DNA of 64,000 nt from the NCBI GenBank assembly GCA_943737045.1, contig CALSFV010000286.1, forward strand, positions 320,501 to 384,500, given 5' to 3'. Of this stretch, positions 60,150 through 64,000 are shown piece after piece. Position 1 is the first letter of the stretch; every line of letters begins with the position of its first letter. Under the pieces are notes generated by a model. The model saw nothing but the letters and a program-made list of their open reading frames with translations. It did not search any database and had not been told where the DNA came from. The translations under genes and the position numbers were made by a program. This DNA comes from Parapristionchus giblindavisi (taxonomy: Eukaryota; Nematoda; Chromadorea; Rhabditida; Diplogasteridae).

Positions 60150-60220
60150 GCATCGGTGGTTCAGTGGTAGAATGCTCGCCTGCCACGCGGGCGGCCCGGG
60201 TTCGATTCCCGGCCGATGCA
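60150..60220 (+). tRNA. tRNA-Gly (anticodon GCC)
   Basis: 71 bases. The acceptor stem GCATCGG pairs with CCGATGC and discriminator A follows. The D arm is GTTCAGTGGTAGAAT. The anticodon loop contains TGCCACG, with anticodon GCC. The T arm is CCCGGGTTCGATTCCCGG. No intron, and CCA is not encoded, as usual for eukaryotes. The A box (TGGTTCAGTGG) and B box (GGTTCGATTCC) give internal Pol III promoter elements. Confidence 0.98.
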
Positions 60221-60542
60221 ATTCTTTTGCGGCTTCAACAACATGTTAGATATTCGGTTCTTTGATCTTCATAGAATCTATAGCTACTTTTCATTAACCA
60301 AAATTTATTTAATAAACATTTTTAATAAATTTTGATAAAATTTCCGTTAAATCTGCCTATCCTTCTGTGTTTTTTTTACATACACATGAAACGAATAGGG
60401 AACTGCCCGAAAAACTCGAGTGACGCTGACTCGTATCTTCTCGATAGATCTAATTTCTTTTTCTCTCTCACCATCTCTCACTTTGAGGACAGCACAATAG
60501 GAATAAGGGCAGCTAAACTAGATCGAGTGATCATACTCCATA

Positions 60543-61786
60543 ATGAGTAGTGCACTCAGAATTATGAGTACTCTATGTCGATTGATAGTAAAGGTCCACT
60601 ATCTATCCGGTCTTGTCTTTCTCTTTGTCGCCTCTCTCATACTTTTCGTGAAATATCGAAGTAAAGAGTAAGTGTTATTTGGTTTATTTGCATGTTTTTG
60701 AATTCGAAGGTGTAAAATCTTTAATATTTTTATTGTGTCTTAATCAAACTTGTTTTGCATAAACAAGTTACGGTAAAAAAGTGCAAATACTTGTAAAAGC
60801 TTATTACTTTGAAGCCTCCCTATCGTATTTGTATGTATTTAATTCGAAATATGGAAAAGTATATGAATTGTATTTTAAAATATAAGTATATTCTGCACAG
60901 ATATGACCATACGGTGTACAACTATCCAGTCTACAGTCAACCACATTCAATATACCTCTACAGGGCATATTATGATCACAGGTTTGATAATAACGCAACA
61001 AATAATTTTAAAAAAATATAAAAATGCTAAATATTGTTAATAATTGGCGTTGTTTCGTCATAATACTGTTTTCATATTTCTCATAATATTTCATCCACGG
61101 ATTCAATAGGCATAGCGATCGAGAAATGCATTGAAATGGAGTGAGAGATGCGTTAATGCACTCATGCATGAAAAATGGCGGTATTTAAGATAAACACGCT
61201 AAACATGAAGCTAGTTGATTTTTTCTGCGTTTCTGAAATATTACCAAGATCAGCGAAAGGAGCCATTATATTTCACAAAAACATGTTCATTAATTGTAAC
61301 AACAAAATTGAAATGAGACTACGATTAATTTCAGAATGCAAAATGTGCGAATATTGGCAGTGTCTAGGTGTCTTGGAAACGATACAACATTTGCCATGAG
61401 TGAGTTCCATTTCTTTTATTCATGTCATTTATTAAAATCACCGAATGGGCGGAAGTTCAATGCTTATTGTGAATTGTCTACAATGGTATCATTCCCGAAA
61501 GAATTGTGAGACAAATGAGGAACTGTGCTATAATAAGACTGCAGAAAAAAATATTTTGAGCGTTTGAGCAGAGGTTTTATTTATATTAAAAATCAATGTT
61601 TTCATCCTAAAATGTACTTACTCGTTTAATTCATAGTAAATCTTTACAGAATACAACAGTACAAGGTATAACATACTTCCCATCTACATCTACGAGAGTA
61701 CAGAATGTCCGAGTAAATGGGATGCAGGTGTTGATTGGCATGATTATGAACTATATTCATCTACGATATTAACACCACCGAAAGAG
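60543..61786 (+). CDS. Glycosyltransferase family 92 protein D, 3' part not found
   Basis: Four phase-consistent exons: 60543-60667 (MSSALRIMSTLCRLIVKVHY, then anchor GLVFLFVASLILFV), 60901-60981 (YLYRAYYDHR), 61335-61399 (VRILAVSRCLGND) and 61650-61786 (ESTECPSKWDAGVDWHDYE, LTPPKE). They match exons 1-4 of copy C, including the 125-nt first exon, 65-nt third exon and 137-nt fourth exon. The expected next exons (NGTR strand block; MPLYFY catalytic block; DxD exon) do not appear in the remaining 2.2 kb, which is filled with repeats. Either the repeats form a very large intron and the gene continues past the window, or the gene is a 5' fragment. All visible exons lack damage. Confidence 0.8.
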
Positions 61787-61850
61787 GTTAGTTAGAGATC
61801 AAAGTATTATATGAAAGTGCTATATTGAAACTCTTCGTATATTAATCACT

Positions 61851-61936
61851 TAAAGGAAACGTTACCTCTCTCAATAGTCTCTTCATAGCGCATACAATTT
61901 CTCTGTTCTCTAACAACGAGAGAGCATTACGCTCCC
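61851..61936. repeat. Short hairpin repeat, family H2 copy
   Basis: AAGGAAACGTTACCTCTCTC ... AACGAGAGAGCATTACGCTC, 65 bases after the last visible GT92 D exon. Confidence 0.7.
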
Positions 61937-62103
61937 ATTAATTTGATTAAGGCCAGTCTCGAAGAGACTGGCCCATTTGGGTTCAGGAGAGACCTTTTAC
62001 AACAGAGGACTAGGAGACGTATTTTTCAAAACTCGTCTCCAGGCCCAGAATGGTGGCAAACTCGTCTCAAGTTCAGGGTAGTCATGCCTATGGCTGCATC
62101 TTC

Positions 62104-62759
62104 GGGGGGGGGGGGGCGATCATTTCGGCAACGATCATTTCGGCAACGGATCATAAATCTGTTGGGAGATGGCCTATGACAACATAAGTTGTTTCATTGT
62201 TATCAGTGGGAGTGTACGGTATTGTGCTACCGTAACCGTCGGGAATCGCGAACTAATTTTTTTCATTCGACCCATGACCCGGGGTTCATGGTTGAAAATG
62301 GCCGAAGTCGAAAAATTCATGATGCTCCGAGACCAAATACTAGTTGCGATTATATCAATAGTGAGCCAACTTTATCTTTCTGTATACCGTAACCCGAACT
62401 ACAGTAATCTAGCTACCGTACCCTACTATATTATAGCGAAATTCACATCAAATCCCGGTTCGATTACGGTAGTTCGGGTTACGGTATTCAGAAAGATAAA
62501 AGTTGGGTCACTATTCATATAATAGCAACCAGTATTTGGTCTCGGAACGTGAATTTTTCGACTTCGGCCATTTTCAACCATGAACCCCGGGTCATGGGTC
62601 GAATGAAAAAAATTAGTTCGCGATTCCCGACGGTTACGGTAGCACAATACCGTACACTCCCACTGATAACAATGATACAACTTTTGTTCCCATAGGCCAT
62701 CTCCCAACAGATTTATGATCCGTTGCCGAAATGATCGTTGCCGAAATGATCGCCCCCCG
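62104..62759. mobile_element. 0.65 kb near-perfect fold-back element
   Basis: Arms of about 300 bases (62104-62410 and 62458-62759) are almost exact complements. The ends carry poly-G/poly-C and a doubled GATCATTTCGGCAAC motif. Inner blocks include CATGACCCGGGGTTCATGG and its complement. The central 50 bases are unpaired. Mirror open frames confirm the symmetry. No coding gene. Confidence 0.9.
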
Positions 62760-62925
62760 CATCTTCGAACGGCACCGGTCCCAAGTAGGTATCATATCAG
62801 GAACCATGCGCACCTGAGTTGCAAAAATGGGCCGAATGTCACGCTGGGCGGAGTCTTGGAGGACCAATGAGAGTGGAGGGGGCGGGGCCTAGACAATTCG
62901 GAAACCGACATTTCGGCATAACTCG

Positions 62926-63295
62926 GCTCATAGAGGTCCTAGAAACTTGGGATGTGTATCATTGTGATCAGCATCAGTAACACTATCGTAATCTACCGTA
63001 ACCCAGTTCGGTGGGTCAGATCGGGGCATAACTCGGTTCGTATGGGTCATAGAAACACGAGATGGGTATCAATGTGATCAGCATCAGCAACTCTACCGTA
63101 ATCTACCGTAACCCGGTTCGGTGGGTCAGTTCAAGTGCGGTGGGTCAGATTTCACTAAAAATTGTCGGAACAGCCACTACTTGTGCGAAATCATTTTCGG
63201 CTATTGTAAACTGCAGTAATCTACCGTAACCCGGTTCGGTGGGTCAGATCAAGTGCGGTGGGTCAGATTTCACTAAAAATTGACGGAATGGCCAC
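62926..63295 (+). repeat. Interlocked direct repeats with GTTCGGTGGGTCAG
   Basis: Two copies of a unit of about 85-90 bases starting GGCATAACTCGG (62926 and 63014), with TAGAAAC and GTGATCAGCATCAG, overlap two copies of a unit of about 115 bases starting AATCTACCGTAACCCGGTTCG (about 63100 and 63214), with AAGTGCGGTGGGTCAGATTT. A compound tandem duplication; no coding frame. Confidence 0.8.
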
Positions 63296-63299
63296 TATC

Positions 63300-64000
63300 G
63301 ATTTTTGTAGCAAATGTGTCAAAAATATCCTATCACAAGTGTATTCAATCGATCTGTCGTCGATAGTAGACGTATCAAATGGTACGGATCGTACATACAT
63401 GTATTTGAAATACTATGAATAATAGAGCATATTTAACTATGTAATACTTTATCCGTTATTCAAAACTTAAGATATTAAATGCTAATAAATTTTATTTTCT
63501 ATGATGGACGGGTATGTGTGATAAAAGAATATTTATTATCTATTATAATATATTATATTTATTGCATTCAAACAATGTTTAGCTTTTAATATCTTAAGTT
63601 TAGTGCAAAAAAATACATTTTCTACAATGATTTTAAATCGCGGTTTCCACCGCGATTCAATAAAACTAAAAGAACCCCTACCACAAGGGAGTGCGGATAC
63701 AGTAGAGGGCCTTCTTTGAGGGCTACGAGTCCTCAAATAAAAGATGTTCATTTGGCTTCAGAGAGTATGCATAAACCGTATTCTCTCAAGTTAAATAAAA
63801 GTAGAAGAATCGCAACGAAATTTAACAAACAGTAGTGTAACAGTGCATAAATCGTATGCTCTCAAGTTAAATAAAAGTAAAAGAATCTTTTCACCCAAAT
63901 GGGCGCCTTTTATTTTGCGCTAGCAATTGACGGCAAAGACAAATAATGCGTATTGCCGCTTTGCCAACCATTATTTGAGGGAACTACTATGCACACTTCT
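63300..64000. other. Right-end intergenic DNA or GT92 D intron
   Basis: AT-rich. It contains an inverted pair (AAACTTAAGATATTAAATGCT near 63463 and AGCTTTTAATATCTTAAGTTT near 63581) and a direct repeat of TCTCAAGTTAAATAAAAGTA (about 63783 and 63859). No exon seen. Confidence 0.6.

Noticed and set aside
62169..62707. Paired frames of 117, 67, 93 and 61 codons on both strands
   Set aside because: Mirror images produced by the two arms of the fold-back element, not genes.

Overview
The window looks like nuclear DNA of a free-living rhabditid nematode. Genes have many short introns with GT donors and TTTCAG-type acceptors, DNA is AT-rich, and the proteins fit nematode families: WDR19/DYF-2, a BRE-4-type galactosyltransferase, a glycosyltransferase family 92 array and a PAN-like secreted protein. 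TTTGATC heptamers crowd the introns. A Pristionchus-like diplogastrid is my guess, but no species assignment can be proved from the sequence alone.

Layout. (1) 38-15261, plus strand: 43 phase-consistent exons of an IFT144/WDR19 (dyf-2) orthologue whose first exons lie upstream of the window. One of its introns holds a complete gene on the other strand (5895-8182, a type I membrane protein). Other introns hold a 1.7 kb fold-back element and a non-autonomous hAT element with perfect 8-bp target duplications. (2) 17329-20868, plus: a beta-1,4-galactosyltransferase family gene, convergent with (3) 21312-23427, minus: a secreted cysteine-rich PAN-like protein. (4) From 24816 to the end: an array of four same-strand GT92 (DUF23) genes: A 24816-34030, B 43792-47627, C 52148-56720 and D 60543-61786 (only the 5' exons are visible).

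(5) Between GT92 A and B lies a tandem pair of Ser/Thr-rich mucin-like genes (34722-35501 and 36588-40699). The first lost its signal-peptide half. The second is split in an exon by a 1.87 kb TA-flanked fold-back element. A small two-exon gene candidate follows (41794-42353). (6) Near the right end are a tRNA-Gly(GCC) gene, a 2.5 kb terminal-inverted-repeat element beginning 2 bases after the GT92 C stop codon, and a repeat-rich tail.

The strongest theme is the density of long fold-back elements, at least eight of 0.4-1.9 kb. Most sit inside introns or exons of host genes, so their hairpin RNAs would be part of host transcripts. The glycosylation genes (B4GALT, GT92) act in the Golgi on glycans, DYF-2 acts in cilia, and the mucin-like pair would be secreted or surface proteins. 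Nothing in the sequence shows that these genes work as one pathway. I see no operon evidence and nothing prokaryotic.
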